Made by a program: the position numbers and the translations under genes. Source: Robertkochia marina (GTDB taxonomy: Bacteria; Bacteroidota; Bacteroidia; Flavobacteriales; Flavobacteriaceae). From it: a stretch of DNA of 64,000 bases. The stretch covers positions 558,001-622,000 of the forward strand of contig NZ_SSMC01000003.1 in assembly GCF_004799345.1 (NCBI RefSeq), in the 5' to 3' direction. The notes under the pieces were generated by a model. That model did not search any database. It worked only from the letters and a program-made list of their open reading frames with translations, and had not been told where the DNA came from. How positions within the stretch are numbered: position 1 is the stretch's first letter; every line of letters starts with the position of its first letter. Positions 16,585 to 25,687 of the stretch are shown here, piece by piece.

Positions 16585-18087
16585 TTATTCTTTTAGCGAC
16601 AGAATATACTCCGCCACAGCTAATTTAGCTTCCTCATCCAAATAGTCCTGGGGTGGCATGTCCGGGTAATCTTCTCTTACATTCAGCGGATTGTTGATGT
16701 AATTCACGATGCCCTGTGGGTTGTTGTGATACACTTGCTGAATGATCTCTGTGGGTACCCCTATCAACCGGGTGCCAAAGGCGTGACATCCGGCGCATAC
16801 GCCGTAGTAGGTAAGCTCTCCCAGCTGTTCCTTGGAAACCGATCTTGCCGGTACCGGGGCCGGGGTCATCATGGTTTCTATCTCTTGGGTATCTGTGATC
16901 GGTGGTACACCATAGTCATCCAACCCGAACGTGCGGTATTTGTTCTTGTCGAGAATGCTGCTTCCGGTTCCTCCGCCATAGGCAAAAATATCAGGGCCTT
17001 TATTGTCCAGCTGAGTGAGCATAATAGCTTTTAATTCTCCGGTGGGGTTATTTCCGTTCTCATACATAATATTGTCAAGGATCACAATGCGGTCGGGATT
17101 CCCTTCTGCATTGGGGTCGTTTGCCTTGGGGTCGCCATTGGCAAGGTCAACAATAGTGATCCCGGCGTTGTCGTTCCCGGTGATAATATTATTCTCAACG
17201 ATCACATCATCGGCAGCCATGATGAGAATGCCGGTACCGGCTGGAATGCCCGCCACAGTAGACCCGGGAGCTCCGAAATTCTCATGGTTGTTATTCACCA
17301 CGAAATTATTTCTGAAAATGACGTCGAAGGTCGTTTTGATGGGTAATCCCGGGGTGATGAAGGCGAGCAGTCCCCCGGTGTTGTTATGGGCATAGTTATT
17401 CTCTACCAGGCAGTGTCGGGAATTTTCGATCTCGATCCCGGCAACGCTGTCAAAGACTTCGTTATGCACCACATCTACATTATCGCACATCCCCACGTAA
17501 ATGGCGGCATCGGCAATAACACTCAATACATTGTGCTCAATAAGGCCATTCTTCCCATATTGAGGGAAGATCCCGTAAACACCTGTATCAATGATCCAGT
17601 TGTTGCGGATCACAAAGTTGTTTCCGGCCTGCCCCATGATACCATTTCCTTTGTAGTTGATGATCTTGAAATTCTCGATCACAATGCCGTTCCCTGAATA
17701 CAGAAAGGCGTCGTTTATCTCTTTCTTACCATCAAGGGTAGGCCATTTACCGTTCATGACCACCCCTTGGAGGCTGATGTCGTCCTTGTCGATATAAACA
17801 TTTTCTGAATAGGTGCCGGGATAGACCCTGATAAGGTCTCCGGGATTGGCAGCTACAACTGCTTCCTGGATGGAACCTCCATCCTTAACCTCAATAATTT
17901 CACCGCTAAACACCTTATTCATGGCCACCTCACTGCTGTCAAGAGTAACGCCGGCATTTCGGTATTTAATGGTGGAAGGCATGGGGATGGTAGACTCTTT
18001 GGGGCCAGAGAATACCGATCGGCCTAAAAAGACGCCGATAGCGATAAGAACAAGGGCGCCAAGGAATTTTAAAATTTTTGATTTCAT
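16585..18087 (-). CDS. Parallel beta-helix protein (TIGR03805-like) fused to a cytochrome c domain
   Basis: A 500-residue exported protein anchored by residues 5-25. Residues about 65-340 form a right-handed beta-helix closely resembling TIGR03805 (GDLIRVYPGTYSENVYIDKD, IENFKIINYKGNGI, NEVFDSVAGIEIENS, GLPIKTTFDVIFRNNF). Residues about 410-500 are a class I cytochrome c with haem site CAGCH (Cys431, Cys434, His435) and probable Met ligand in YPDMPP. TIGR03805 proteins are of unknown function and usually occur beside a partner family. Here the gene is 14 bp downstream of a di-haem peroxidase gene. Two broken copies of its 3' end lie at 4918-5106 and 7205-7337. Confidence 0.88.
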   Translation of the reverse strand: MKSKILKFLGALVLIAIGVFLGRSVFSGPKESTIPMPSTIKYRNAGVTLDSSEVAMNKVFSGEIIEVKDGGSIQEAVVAANPGDLIRVYPGTYSENVYIDKDDISLQGVVMNGKWPTLDGKKEINDAFLYSGNGIVIENFKIINYKGNGIMGQAGNNFVIRNNWIIDTGVYGIFPQYGKNGLIEHNVLSVIADAAIYVGMCDNVDVVHNEVFDSVAGIEIENSRHCLVENNYAHNNTGGLLAFITPGLPIKTTFDVIFRNNFVVNNNHENFGAPGSTVAGIPAGTGILIMAADDVIVENNIITGNDNAGITIVDLANGDPKANDPNAEGNPDRIVILDNIMYENGNNPTGELKAIMLTQLDNKGPDIFAYGGGTGSSILDKNKYRTFGLDDYGVPPITDTQEIETMMTPAPVPARSVSKEQLGELTYYGVCAGCHAFGTRLIGVPTEIIQQVYHNNPQGIVNYINNPLNVREDYPDMPPQDYLDEEAKLAVAEYILSLKE

Positions 18088-18101
18088 AGGGTGGTTTGTA
18101 A

Positions 18102-19298
18102 TTAAAGGTTAATGGTTGGTTGCAATCCGGAGGGGAGGGTTTCCGGTATCTTAGGGGTAAAGGTTTCGTCGGTCAGGGTTTTAAGAAAATCCACCAATCG
18201 GTCCAGTTCGTAATCACTGAGTTCCGGGTTCCAGATATGCCAGTGAATATACAGCTGTTCTCCTTCAGGAACGGCATGACCCCTGCCTTTGGTGTAAAAT
18301 TCCACCGTCTCTCTCAGGGTTTTAAATCTGCCGGAATGCATATAGGGAGCGGTCTTTTCAATATTACGAAGGCTCGGCACCTTAAATGCCCCTCTCATTG
18401 ATTTGTCATTGAACGGAACCTCGGCTCCGGGATCTAAGGGCATTCCCTCCGGTTCCGGTGTTCCGATCACGGCAAACTGTTGGTTGGTGAATAACGGAGG
18501 GGTATGGCATTCGGCGCATCGGGCAACAAACGACCGGAATACGTTCATGCCTTCTATCTCTTTTTCATTCAGCGCCTTGTGATAGCCATGGGCATATCGG
18601 TCGTATTTGCTGTTCAGTGAAACCAATGATGCCTGGAAGGCTGCCAGGGCCGTGTAAATTTCATTCAGAGCTATGGGAGAACTCGCATCTCTTTCCGGAT
18701 AAGCTTCTGCAAATAACTTTTTATAGGCATCGATGCCATTAAGGCTAAAGAGCAAATTCTCAGGGGTGTTGTTCATCTCTTCCTCAGCAAATAGCGGACC
18801 CTGCATTTGTTCTTCCAGGGAGGTGGCTCTTCCGTCCCAAAAGAGTCTTTTAAGGTAGCCCACATTCCATAGGGAAGGAGCGCCACGAGTTAGTTGATGG
18901 TTGTTGGCACCGATACTGGCAGCCAGCCCATCGCTAAAACCTTTTCCGGGGTCATGACAAGAGGCGCAAGCGATCTTTCCGTCACCCGATAATACCGGGT
19001 CGAAGAACAAATACCTGCCCAGGTCGATCTCCTGGGGGGAGAATCCATCCCGTATTTCTGGCAGCCCGGTTTGAAGTCCGCCAACCCCTTTGTTGTTGGG
19101 GGAATCGTACTGCATATACAGGTTTTGGGCTATACATTCATTATTGGCATTTTTTTTAAAACCAGGTGGACATTGGGAGTTGAGCAGAGGTACTTCATCA
19201 TACTCTGAGGCTGGTAGATTGAACCCAAAATGGAGAAGTAAGTATGCCGGCAACAGCAGGAGCAAACCGTATCGAAGAAAGAGGTTGTGCTTTTTCAT
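18102..19298 (-). CDS. Di-haem cytochrome c peroxidase, MauG/CcpA type
   Basis: A 398-residue periplasmic protein with a hydrophobic N-terminal segment (about 8-26) and two haem sites: CASCH (Cys111/114, His115) and CAECH (Cys261/264, His265). Family blocks GKGFSDG, GAPSLWNVGYLKRLFWDGRA and PYMHSGRF (with the Met/His ligand region) are present. Such enzymes reduce H2O2 or, like MauG, carry out oxidative modification of a partner protein. A Cys-rich insert with CPPGF and C at about residues 43-53 precedes the catalytic part. It heads a two-gene operon with the beta-helix/cytochrome fusion, which could be its electron partner or substrate. Confidence 0.92.
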   Translation of the reverse strand: MKKHNLFLRYGLLLLLPAYLLLHFGFNLPASEYDEVPLLNSQCPPGFKKNANNECIAQNLYMQYDSPNNKGVGGLQTGLPEIRDGFSPQEIDLGRYLFFDPVLSGDGKIACASCHDPGKGFSDGLAASIGANNHQLTRGAPSLWNVGYLKRLFWDGRATSLEEQMQGPLFAEEEMNNTPENLLFSLNGIDAYKKLFAEAYPERDASSPIALNEIYTALAAFQASLVSLNSKYDRYAHGYHKALNEKEIEGMNVFRSFVARCAECHTPPLFTNQQFAVIGTPEPEGMPLDPGAEVPFNDKSMRGAFKVPSLRNIEKTAPYMHSGRFKTLRETVEFYTKGRGHAVPEGEQLYIHWHIWNPELSDYELDRLVDFLKTLTDETFTPKIPETLPSGLQPTINL

Positions 19299-19540
19299 AA
19301 GTCCATTGACTGTTTAAAGGGTGGTGAGAAAAAACAGGGTTCCCTTTCAGGTAATTGCTCCTTGCAGATAGCATTTGAAATAAAAGCAGATTTTTTTAAG
19401 TTTTGGGAAACAGGTGGCATTAGGGCAAAAATGTATTCATCGATTGGGTCAAGATAAGAAAAAAGATAAATGAGGAGGTGTGGCCTTTCTAAAAAAGCAT
19501 GAACACTTTATAAAGTTAGATCACGGCTCCGGTGGCCGAT
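19299..19540. other. Non-coding gap upstream of the peroxidase gene
   Basis: Should contain the promoter of the leftward peroxidase operon, but no exact TAnnTTTG element was found. Confidence 0.35.
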
Positions 19541-19577
19541 AAAAAAAAACGGACTGCCACCTGAGGTGCAGCCCGTT
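19541..19577 (-). terminator. Terminator of the amidohydrolase gene
   Basis: AACGG...CTG.CACC (19548-19561) pairs with GGTGCAG.CCGTT (19565-19577). The nine A residues at 19541-19549 give a T-tract on the minus strand. Confidence 0.75.
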
Positions 19578-19598
19578 GATATTAGGATGAAAATGTTA

Positions 19599-22500
19599 TC
19601 ATTTTTCCATTCCCGGTACACCTTCCGGTCTCTTGGTTTGCCATAGGAAGCTCGCTGCTTCTTTCTCTTCAGGAGCTACCTCATTCAGTGTATTCGCATC
19701 ATACACCCTTCCGTTCTTGATCACATGGGTCAGGGTATTGGTGTTGCGCAGGTCTTCTAACGGATTTTTCTCCATAATCAGAATATCTGCCAGTTTTCCG
19801 GCTTCCAGACTCCCAAGGTCCTTATCCAGTCCAATGGCTTCTGCTCCGAGGATGGTGGCCACTTTCAGGGCATCCAGGTTTTTCATGCCCCCACTGGCTA
19901 CCGACCATAGCTCCCAGTGAAAGCCCAGGCCCTGTAATTGTCCGTGACTACCCACGCCTCCAAGTCCGTCTGCTTCAACCAGGTCTTTCATGAATTCAGC
20001 GTGTTTTGGGAAAACGTGCTCTTCCGGCATGAACCAGGCCCCTCTTCTTCGGGATTTTTGGGCGAGTTCTTTATAAGGGGTAAAGTATCTCAGTTTTTCA
20101 TCGTGATACGGGTCTTCGGTGGCATAGTAATACTCTTCCGCCCAGGGTCCTCCATAGGACACCAACAGGGTAGGGGTTACGGCCATTTTAGATTCGGCAA
20201 TGGTTTGTACCGCATCCTTGTAGATAGGGTAGATGGGTAATGAATGCTCATGCCCCGGGTACCCATCCAGCAACTGTGTCATATTCAGCTTGTAATCCAG
20301 CCCTCCTTCGGTGGTGGGCATCAGCTCCAATTCTTTGGCGGCCATGATGATCCACTGTCGCATCTGACGGTTCCCTGTCAGGTACATTTTGATGGTCTTG
20401 GTGTTGTAGTACTCGCTGTACTGACGGAGTACATCCTTCGCATGATCTAAAGATTTGATCTTGTATGCCCAATAGCCAACCCCCGGCCCTGTACTGTAAA
20501 TTCTGGGGCCGTGCATCATTCCGGCATCTACCATGTCGGCATAAGTCAGCACATCGGTGGTAGCGGTTTGCGGGTCGCGGGTAGTGGTTACCCCATAAGC
20601 CAGATTGGCCGAATAGATCCAGATCTGGTTTTTGTGGATCCCCCAGTTAGGCCACATATGGGCATGGGTGTCTACAAATCCGGGGGTGATCGTTTTTCCG
20701 CTGGCATCGATCTCTAGGGTTCCGTTCGGAACATCCAGGGTGCCTGAAGGGCCTACGGCTCTGATACGGTTGTTCTCGATAAGCAGGTCACCGTTCTCGA
20801 TCACCTCCTCATTATTCATGGTAATGATACGGGCTCCCTTAAGAAGTACATGCCCCTGGGGAATGTCTTTAGTATAGGCAACCTTTACCTTGATCTCTTT
20901 GGCGGTATATCCTTTGTCTTTCTCTTCTTCTTTTTCTTCCTCTTCGCCATTTTCTCCTTCTTCTTTTTCTTCACCCTCGTCCTGCTCTTTAAGGGCTTCC
21001 TTTTGCTTCTTTACCTGGGCTATACTGTCGGCATAGGCTTCTGCGGCAGGGAGATTGTAAATAAAATGACTGGATCCCAACGACCAGTGCACATCCTTGC
21101 TGTTGGCGGTCCATGATGGGAATTCTCCACCCATGACGGTTAATTTATTTGATGGGAAAGCTGATTTATCAGTGTCTGCCACAGAGATAGTCGGGGTCTT
21201 CCCGAATTTGGGCAGGGTAACCGTATAGAGGTCATTGTTGATCTTAGCCAGTACCTTTTTTCCATCGGGAGATATATACATTTCAGAAGGCGCAGACGAT
21301 TTGTCGTCGTCATCGGCCCTGGCCTCAGCTGAAGGTAACAGGTTGTGCCCGCCGGTGTGGTCATGCACATCTAAAATGCTTGAACCGTAAGTGGTGATGC
21401 CACTTAATTCAAGGTGCTCCTTCTCGTCGGTACCATCCCAACGGATAGAAAGTAACTTTTTACCTTTATTCAGATAGATGCGGTCTTCCACTGTAGAAAA
21501 ATGCGGATTCGAACGGCCTTCAGCCTTGTCAATGAGTGTGCTTTCTCCGCCTTCGGCAGGTATCCATGCCAGGTCTTCTTCAGTAGCCGGGGAGAAAGGG
21601 TCTATGGCATCACGGTATACCTGGGCTGTTCCCCTGGTGAATACGATACGCTCCTGTGTGTATGACCATGCCGGGTTGCTGTATAAGGCAGGCTTCTGAG
21701 TGAGTTGCTGTGCTCTTCCCCTGCCATTTGAGTTTACCTTGTAAATATGCCCCCCATTGGTTTCCCAGCTCACAAATACGATGCTCTTACCGTCGGGCGA
21801 CCAGGCCGGTTGAGCTTCTGTAAAATCGTTGTTGGTAAGTCTTTTCGGAGTCCCGTCAGGAAGGTCCATCACATAGAGCCTGTTTAAGGCGGTAAAGGCC
21901 AGTTTACTGCCGTCAGGAGAAGGTGCCCCATCGCGGATCTGGGTAACCAGGGCTTCCGGGGTATCTTCGATCGGATATTTAAATGACAGTTGAGGTCCTA
22001 GATCAAGCGCTACATCCACCTCAAAAGGGATCTCAGTCGCCGTGTTCGATGCGATATCGATCTTAAAGATCTTTCCACCATAGCTGGCAATAAGATTATT
22101 ACTGTCGGGAGTAAAAGCCATGGCAGGCAGTACTCCAAGGGGAGCAATAGATTCCTGTTCGTCCCGTTGCACCGGATACGCCAGCCAACGTTCGTCTCCA
22201 TTCTCCAGGTTGCGTAGCATTAACCCGGTCTCTGTTTCAAACCGGCTTCCGTAGACCATCCATTTCCCGTCAGGCGAGAGGGTGGGGGTAAAAGCCGAGC
22301 CGTATCGTGAAGTAATGGTAGAAACATTACCATCTTCCATATCGTAAGTGCCTATCTGGTATTGGGGTAACTGGGCATTGTAATTCCAGGCCCTGTTGCG
22401 CTGTGAAAAATAGATAAGTTTTCCATCGGCACTAAATGCCGGGTCTATGGTTTTAAGATCATCCGGTTTGGCAATGAGCTGTGCGCCTTTACCTCCATCT

Positions 22501-23003
22501 TGATGGTAGAGATGTAATTTTATGTTTCTTCGCCCTCTGGCTCCAACAATGTATTGTCCGTCCGGACTCCAATCGGCAGAAAAGAAATGTTGGTTCTTGT
22601 CTTCTGAGATCTGTTTCTCCTCTTTTGATGCCAGATCCATGGTCCAGATATTCTCGGAACCGCTTTTATCAGAAATATATACCAGAGATTTCCCGTCAGG
22701 GCTGTACCTGGGGTGCACATCATAGGCCATGCCCTCGGTGATCCGGGTGGCTTTACCCCCCGATATCGGCATGGTGTACAGGTCGCCCATCATATCAAAA
22801 ACGATGGTACTTCCGTCAGGGCTCACATCAAGGGAGAGCCAGGTACCTTCTTCAGTGGTAAAGGAGATCTTTCTTTCGGGCTCCAAAGGAAGCTCCTTGG
22901 TAGCCATTTTAGTGGTGTCCTTATCTTTGGTGTCTTTTTGCCCGTATATGGGAGACAGGGCCAGGACGAGGCCCAGAAGTAATAGGAAGTTCTTAATTTT
23001 CAT
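19599..23003 (-). CDS. Secreted beta-propeller amidohydrolase
   Basis: An 1134-residue exported protein; the ATG at 23003 opens the signal peptide MKIKNFLLLLGLVLALSPIYG. The first about 640 residues are TolB/PD40-type propeller blades, repeating patterns such as YSPDGKSLVYISDKSG, WSPDGQYIV and PAWSPDGKSIVFVS. A highly charged Glu/Lys linker sits near 680-725. The C-terminal amidohydrolase domain has the metal motif GFVDTHAHMWP, a later GHEHSLP and GSHGQLQGLGFHWELW. Proteins of this architecture are common in Bacteroidota and are thought to hydrolyse peptide-like or imide-like substrates outside the cytoplasm; the true substrate is unknown. It is monocistronic, with a terminator downstream. 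Confidence 0.88.
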   Translation of the reverse strand: MKIKNFLLLLGLVLALSPIYGQKDTKDKDTTKMATKELPLEPERKISFTTEEGTWLSLDVSPDGSTIVFDMMGDLYTMPISGGKATRITEGMAYDVHPRYSPDGKSLVYISDKSGSENIWTMDLASKEEKQISEDKNQHFFSADWSPDGQYIVGARGRRNIKLHLYHQDGGKGAQLIAKPDDLKTIDPAFSADGKLIYFSQRNRAWNYNAQLPQYQIGTYDMEDGNVSTITSRYGSAFTPTLSPDGKWMVYGSRFETETGLMLRNLENGDERWLAYPVQRDEQESIAPLGVLPAMAFTPDSNNLIASYGGKIFKIDIASNTATEIPFEVDVALDLGPQLSFKYPIEDTPEALVTQIRDGAPSPDGSKLAFTALNRLYVMDLPDGTPKRLTNNDFTEAQPAWSPDGKSIVFVSWETNGGHIYKVNSNGRGRAQQLTQKPALYSNPAWSYTQERIVFTRGTAQVYRDAIDPFSPATEEDLAWIPAEGGESTLIDKAEGRSNPHFSTVEDRIYLNKGKKLLSIRWDGTDEKEHLELSGITTYGSSILDVHDHTGGHNLLPSAEARADDDDKSSAPSEMYISPDGKKVLAKINNDLYTVTLPKFGKTPTISVADTDKSAFPSNKLTVMGGEFPSWTANSKDVHWSLGSSHFIYNLPAAEAYADSIAQVKKQKEALKEQDEGEEKEEGENGEEEEKEEEKDKGYTAKEIKVKVAYTKDIPQGHVLLKGARIITMNNEEVIENGDLLIENNRIRAVGPSGTLDVPNGTLEIDASGKTITPGFVDTHAHMWPNWGIHKNQIWIYSANLAYGVTTTRDPQTATTDVLTYADMVDAGMMHGPRIYSTGPGVGYWAYKIKSLDHAKDVLRQYSEYYNTKTIKMYLTGNRQMRQWIIMAAKELELMPTTEGGLDYKLNMTQLLDGYPGHEHSLPIYPIYKDAVQTIAESKMAVTPTLLVSYGGPWAEEYYYATEDPYHDEKLRYFTPYKELAQKSRRRGAWFMPEEHVFPKHAEFMKDLVEADGLGGVGSHGQLQGLGFHWELWSVASGGMKNLDALKVATILGAEAIGLDKDLGSLEAGKLADILIMEKNPLEDLRNTNTLTHVIKNGRVYDANTLNEVAPEEKEAASFLWQTKRPEGVPGMEK

Positions 23004-23035
23004 TATCAAATAGAGGTGTTAGTCATTATCAAATA
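23001..23035 (-). promoter_or_regulatory. Duplicated 12-mer and tiny leader ORF at the amidohydrolase start
   Basis: CATTATCAAATA occurs at 23001-23012 and 23024-23035. On the minus strand each copy reads TATTTGATAATG and ends in an ATG. The upstream ATG (23026) opens a six-codon frame, MTNTSI, that stops two bases before the real start codon at 23003. Confidence 0.5.
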
Positions 23036-23078
23036 AAACTGTAACAATATAGCTATATATCGTTAATTGGAGATGCAT

Positions 23079-23127
23079 CGTCTTCGCGCCACCGCTGAAA
23101 TTTGATTTCTTTTGGAGGGGGATGACG
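23079..23127. repeat. 49-bp intergenic repeat, copy 1
   Basis: Begins CGTCTTCGCG and ends GATGACG. It matches 41510-41558 along all 49 positions with about eight differences, including the shared CTGAAATTTGATTTCTT core. A purine-rich GGAGCAAA-type tandem (23143-23170) lies beside it, as also beside copy 2. Confidence 0.7.
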
Positions 23128-23337
23128 TTTTTGCGAAGAAGTAAAGGAGCGAAGGAGCAAAGGAGCAAAGGGTCCATATTTAAATAGACAGTAAATTATA
23201 ATGGTTCGTCTTCGCGAACCCTACCTCAGATAGGGTGTGGCGATCTCCCAAAACTAGTTAAGAATTCCAATCCGTCAGTGGTAGGTTTTTGAAATCCGGA
23301 TTTCTTGTGGAGTGAGATGACGGATTGAATCTCAGGA

Positions 23338-23437
23338 GTCACCTCGAGTGATGCTGCCGTGCAGGATCGTATCGAGAGGCTGTAGATTCTGCACTGTTCT
23401 CGATACACCACGCTTGCAGCGTGGCACTCGAACTGAC
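23338..23437. repeat. REPIN-like inverted pair of 40-bp palindromic units
   Basis: Unit A at 23398-23437 runs TCTCGATAC, an 18-nt hairpin-forming centre, then CACTCGAACTGAC. The reverse complement of 23339-23378 runs TCTCGATAC, a different 18-nt centre, then CACTCGAGGTGAC. Both units are 40 nt, share both ends, face each other and are 19 nt apart. Inverted pairing of short palindromic units is the defining layout of REPIN/BIME elements. Confidence 0.65.
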
Positions 23438-23506
23438 CTGTGGTATGAAAGTTAAATCCTAATAACGAGATCATATAATTTTTCCTTGTCGGTTCAAAAA
23501 TTTATA

Positions 23507-23534
23507 TATCTTTATGACTGAGTAATTAGTCAGT
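23507..23534 (+). promoter_or_regulatory. Promoter and autoregulatory operator of the TetR-led operon
   Basis: TATCTTTA (23507-23514) is one base off the Bacteroidetes -7 consensus. ACTGAGTAATTAGTCAGT (23517-23534) is an 18-bp near-perfect palindrome centred on TAATTA, placed between the -7 box and the ATG at 23539. TGACT/AGTCA arms extend it. This position and symmetry fit a TetR-family operator. Confidence 0.7.
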
Positions 23535-23538
23535 GTAA

Positions 23539-24108
23539 ATGAAGAAAGCAAAATCACAGGAAAAAGCAGAACAGTCAAAAGAGCACATTGTGCTGGTAGC
23601 CATGCGATTGTTCTCTACCCGTGGATACCATAAAACCTCTACCCAGGCCATTTGTGATGAGGCAGGGATCTCTACCGGACTCCTGTTTTACCATTTTGGA
23701 TCTAAAGAGAATTTATTGAAATCGATCGTGAAAATGACTTTGTCGAAGATCGATGAGACCCTTGAGCATAATGGAGAAGAGGATCCGGTACAACTTTTAG
23801 AAAATATTATTGATGCCTTTTTTGATTCCTTAAAAGAGAATAGTCAGTACTGGGATCTTTATATGGCCTTGTTATACCAACCCGATACCAAAGCCCAGAT
23901 CGTAGAGGAGGTCTCAGAACACTCCACCAAATTCCGCAGAAGAGTATTTGAATTGATGGAAAAGATGGGAAGAAAAGACCCTGCAGGTGATTCCTTTGAA
24001 TTTGAGGTGTTTCGGGTAGGCTCTTTCGCCTCTTACCTGGCCAATCACAACGAAAAGTTATTGATCCAGGCCCGAAAAAAGATCAAAGAACGATATCTGA
24101 ACCTCTGA
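23539..24108 (+). CDS. TetR/AcrR-family transcriptional regulator
   Basis: A 189-residue regulator with the family's N-terminal helix-turn-helix (about 18-60: LFSTRGYHKTSTQAICDEAG, STGLLFYHFGSKENLL). The C-terminal helical half is the ligand- and dimer-forming part. It leads an operon of acyl-CoA ligase, alpha/beta hydrolase, thiolase and SDR, so its inducer is probably a fatty acid or acyl-CoA, as for FadR/PsrA-like TetR proteins. A palindrome spans the region between its -7 box and start codon and is the likely autoregulatory site. Confidence 0.92.
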   Translation: MKKAKSQEKAEQSKEHIVLVAMRLFSTRGYHKTSTQAICDEAGISTGLLFYHFGSKENLLKSIVKMTLSKIDETLEHNGEEDPVQLLENIIDAFFDSLKENSQYWDLYMALLYQPDTKAQIVEEVSEHSTKFRRRVFELMEKMGRKDPAGDSFEFEVFRVGSFASYLANHNEKLLIQARKKIKERYLNL

Positions 24109-24148
24109 CGTATTCACTTTTTTGCCCAACCAACAACCACCATCACCT

Positions 24149-25687
24149 ATGAACATCGGACATGTCTTAACCAATCACGCCCGTTACCGCCCAAACCACC
24201 TCGCTTTTGTTTGCAAGGACCGTCAGTTAACCTATGCGGAACTTAACCAAAGTGTGAACAAGATCGCCAATGCTTTATACGATCATGGTATACGAAAAGG
24301 CGACAAGGTAAGTATGCTTTTACCTAACTGCAGTGAATTATGGGAGCTCTATTGGGCCATTGCCAAGATCGGAGCCGTGGCGGTACCCTTAAGTCCGCTA
24401 CTCAGCGGGACAGGTCTGAGTAATCAACTTAATAATGCAGATACTTCCCTGGTTATTGCCACCTCCGGCCTTCAGGAGACGGTAAACCATATCATGGGGC
24501 AATTGACAATTAGCACTGCTGATGTGTGGCTGACAGATGTGGACTGTCCGGATCCGTTTATTTCTTTTCATGAGCGAAAAGCGAAAGCCTCCTCAACAGA
24601 GCCTGCAGATCCCGGGATTCAGCCTGATGATCTTTACAATATCATTTACAGCAGTGGTACTACGGGGGCTCCTAAAGGTATCATGCATACCCATCGTATC
24701 CGTGCAGACTATATGAGTCTTTTCGGGAGTTATTTTAGGATGACGCCTGAAAGTGTGGTGCTGCATTCGGGTTCCATCATTTTTAACGGCTCGTTTCTGA
24801 CCACCATGCCGGTCATGTTTCACGGGGGGACCTTTATTCTGCATTCCTCTTTTGATGTAGACCACCTGGTGGAAGATATCAGAGACCGAAAAGTAACCCA
24901 TACCATCCTGGTGCCTTCGCAGATCACAGCGGCACTACAACACCCGGAATTCACGGCGAGGAACGCCGCTTCCCTCGAAATGATCCTGTCTGTAGGTGCA
25001 CCGCTTCATCAAAGTCAGAAAGAAAAGCTCAACAGCCTTATTCCGGATGTATTCTATGAGCTATACGGCCTGACGGAAGGCTTTGTAACCATATTAGACA
25101 AAACGGATTTTTATAATAAGCCGGGTTCGGTGGGGTGTACGCCTCAATTCTTCGATATGAAGATCGTTGATGATGAAGGCAGGGAGTTGCCATCGGGCGG
25201 GGTAGGAGAGATCGTTGGACGAGGCCCGATTCTGATGAAAGGATACTACAATGATCCGGAACGTACTGCCGAAGCCATACGCAATGGCTGGCTGTATACC
25301 GGAGACCTGGGCTACACCGATGAAGATGGGTACCTCTACCTGGCAGGCCGTAAAAAAGACCTGATCATTTCAGGTGGGGTAAATGTGTATCCAAAAGATA
25401 TTGAGGCTGTCATTATAAAACATCCTGAGATCACCGATGCTGCCGTTTTCGGGGTTGAGGACGAACGCTGGGGTGAAACTCCTGTAGCTGCTCTTATATG
25501 CCGTAACGGCTTTTCAGCTGATAAGGAAGTGCTTCGAAACTGGATCAATGATAGGCTGGAGGCCAGATTCCAGAAGGTGAGTGACTTGTTATTCCTGGAT
25601 GAATTTCCCAGAAATGTAGCCGGGAAAACCCTGAAGAGAACGATTAAAGAAATGTATTTAAAACAAAAAGAAAACATCGAAGGATGA
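24149..25687 (+). CDS. AMP-dependent acyl-CoA synthetase/ligase
   Basis: Start placed at ATG 24149 (MNIGHVLTNHARYRPNHLAF); a TTG at 24122 would add nine unsupported residues. The 512-residue enzyme carries the adenylate-forming motifs: P-loop YSSGTTGAPKG, YELYGLTEG, YTGDLG, RKKDLIISGGVNVYP and the catalytic Lys region GKTLKRTIKE near the end. It would activate a carboxylic acid to its CoA thioester with ATP. It is cytosolic, and its stop codon overlaps the next ATG (ATGA), indicating tight coupling. Chain length or aromatic preference cannot be read from sequence. Confidence 0.9.
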   Translation: MNIGHVLTNHARYRPNHLAFVCKDRQLTYAELNQSVNKIANALYDHGIRKGDKVSMLLPNCSELWELYWAIAKIGAVAVPLSPLLSGTGLSNQLNNADTSLVIATSGLQETVNHIMGQLTISTADVWLTDVDCPDPFISFHERKAKASSTEPADPGIQPDDLYNIIYSSGTTGAPKGIMHTHRIRADYMSLFGSYFRMTPESVVLHSGSIIFNGSFLTTMPVMFHGGTFILHSSFDVDHLVEDIRDRKVTHTILVPSQITAALQHPEFTARNAASLEMILSVGAPLHQSQKEKLNSLIPDVFYELYGLTEGFVTILDKTDFYNKPGSVGCTPQFFDMKIVDDEGRELPSGGVGEIVGRGPILMKGYYNDPERTAEAIRNGWLYTGDLGYTDEDGYLYLAGRKKDLIISGGVNVYPKDIEAVIIKHPEITDAAVFGVEDERWGETPVAALICRNGFSADKEVLRNWINDRLEARFQKVSDLLFLDEFPRNVAGKTLKRTIKEMYLKQKENIEG

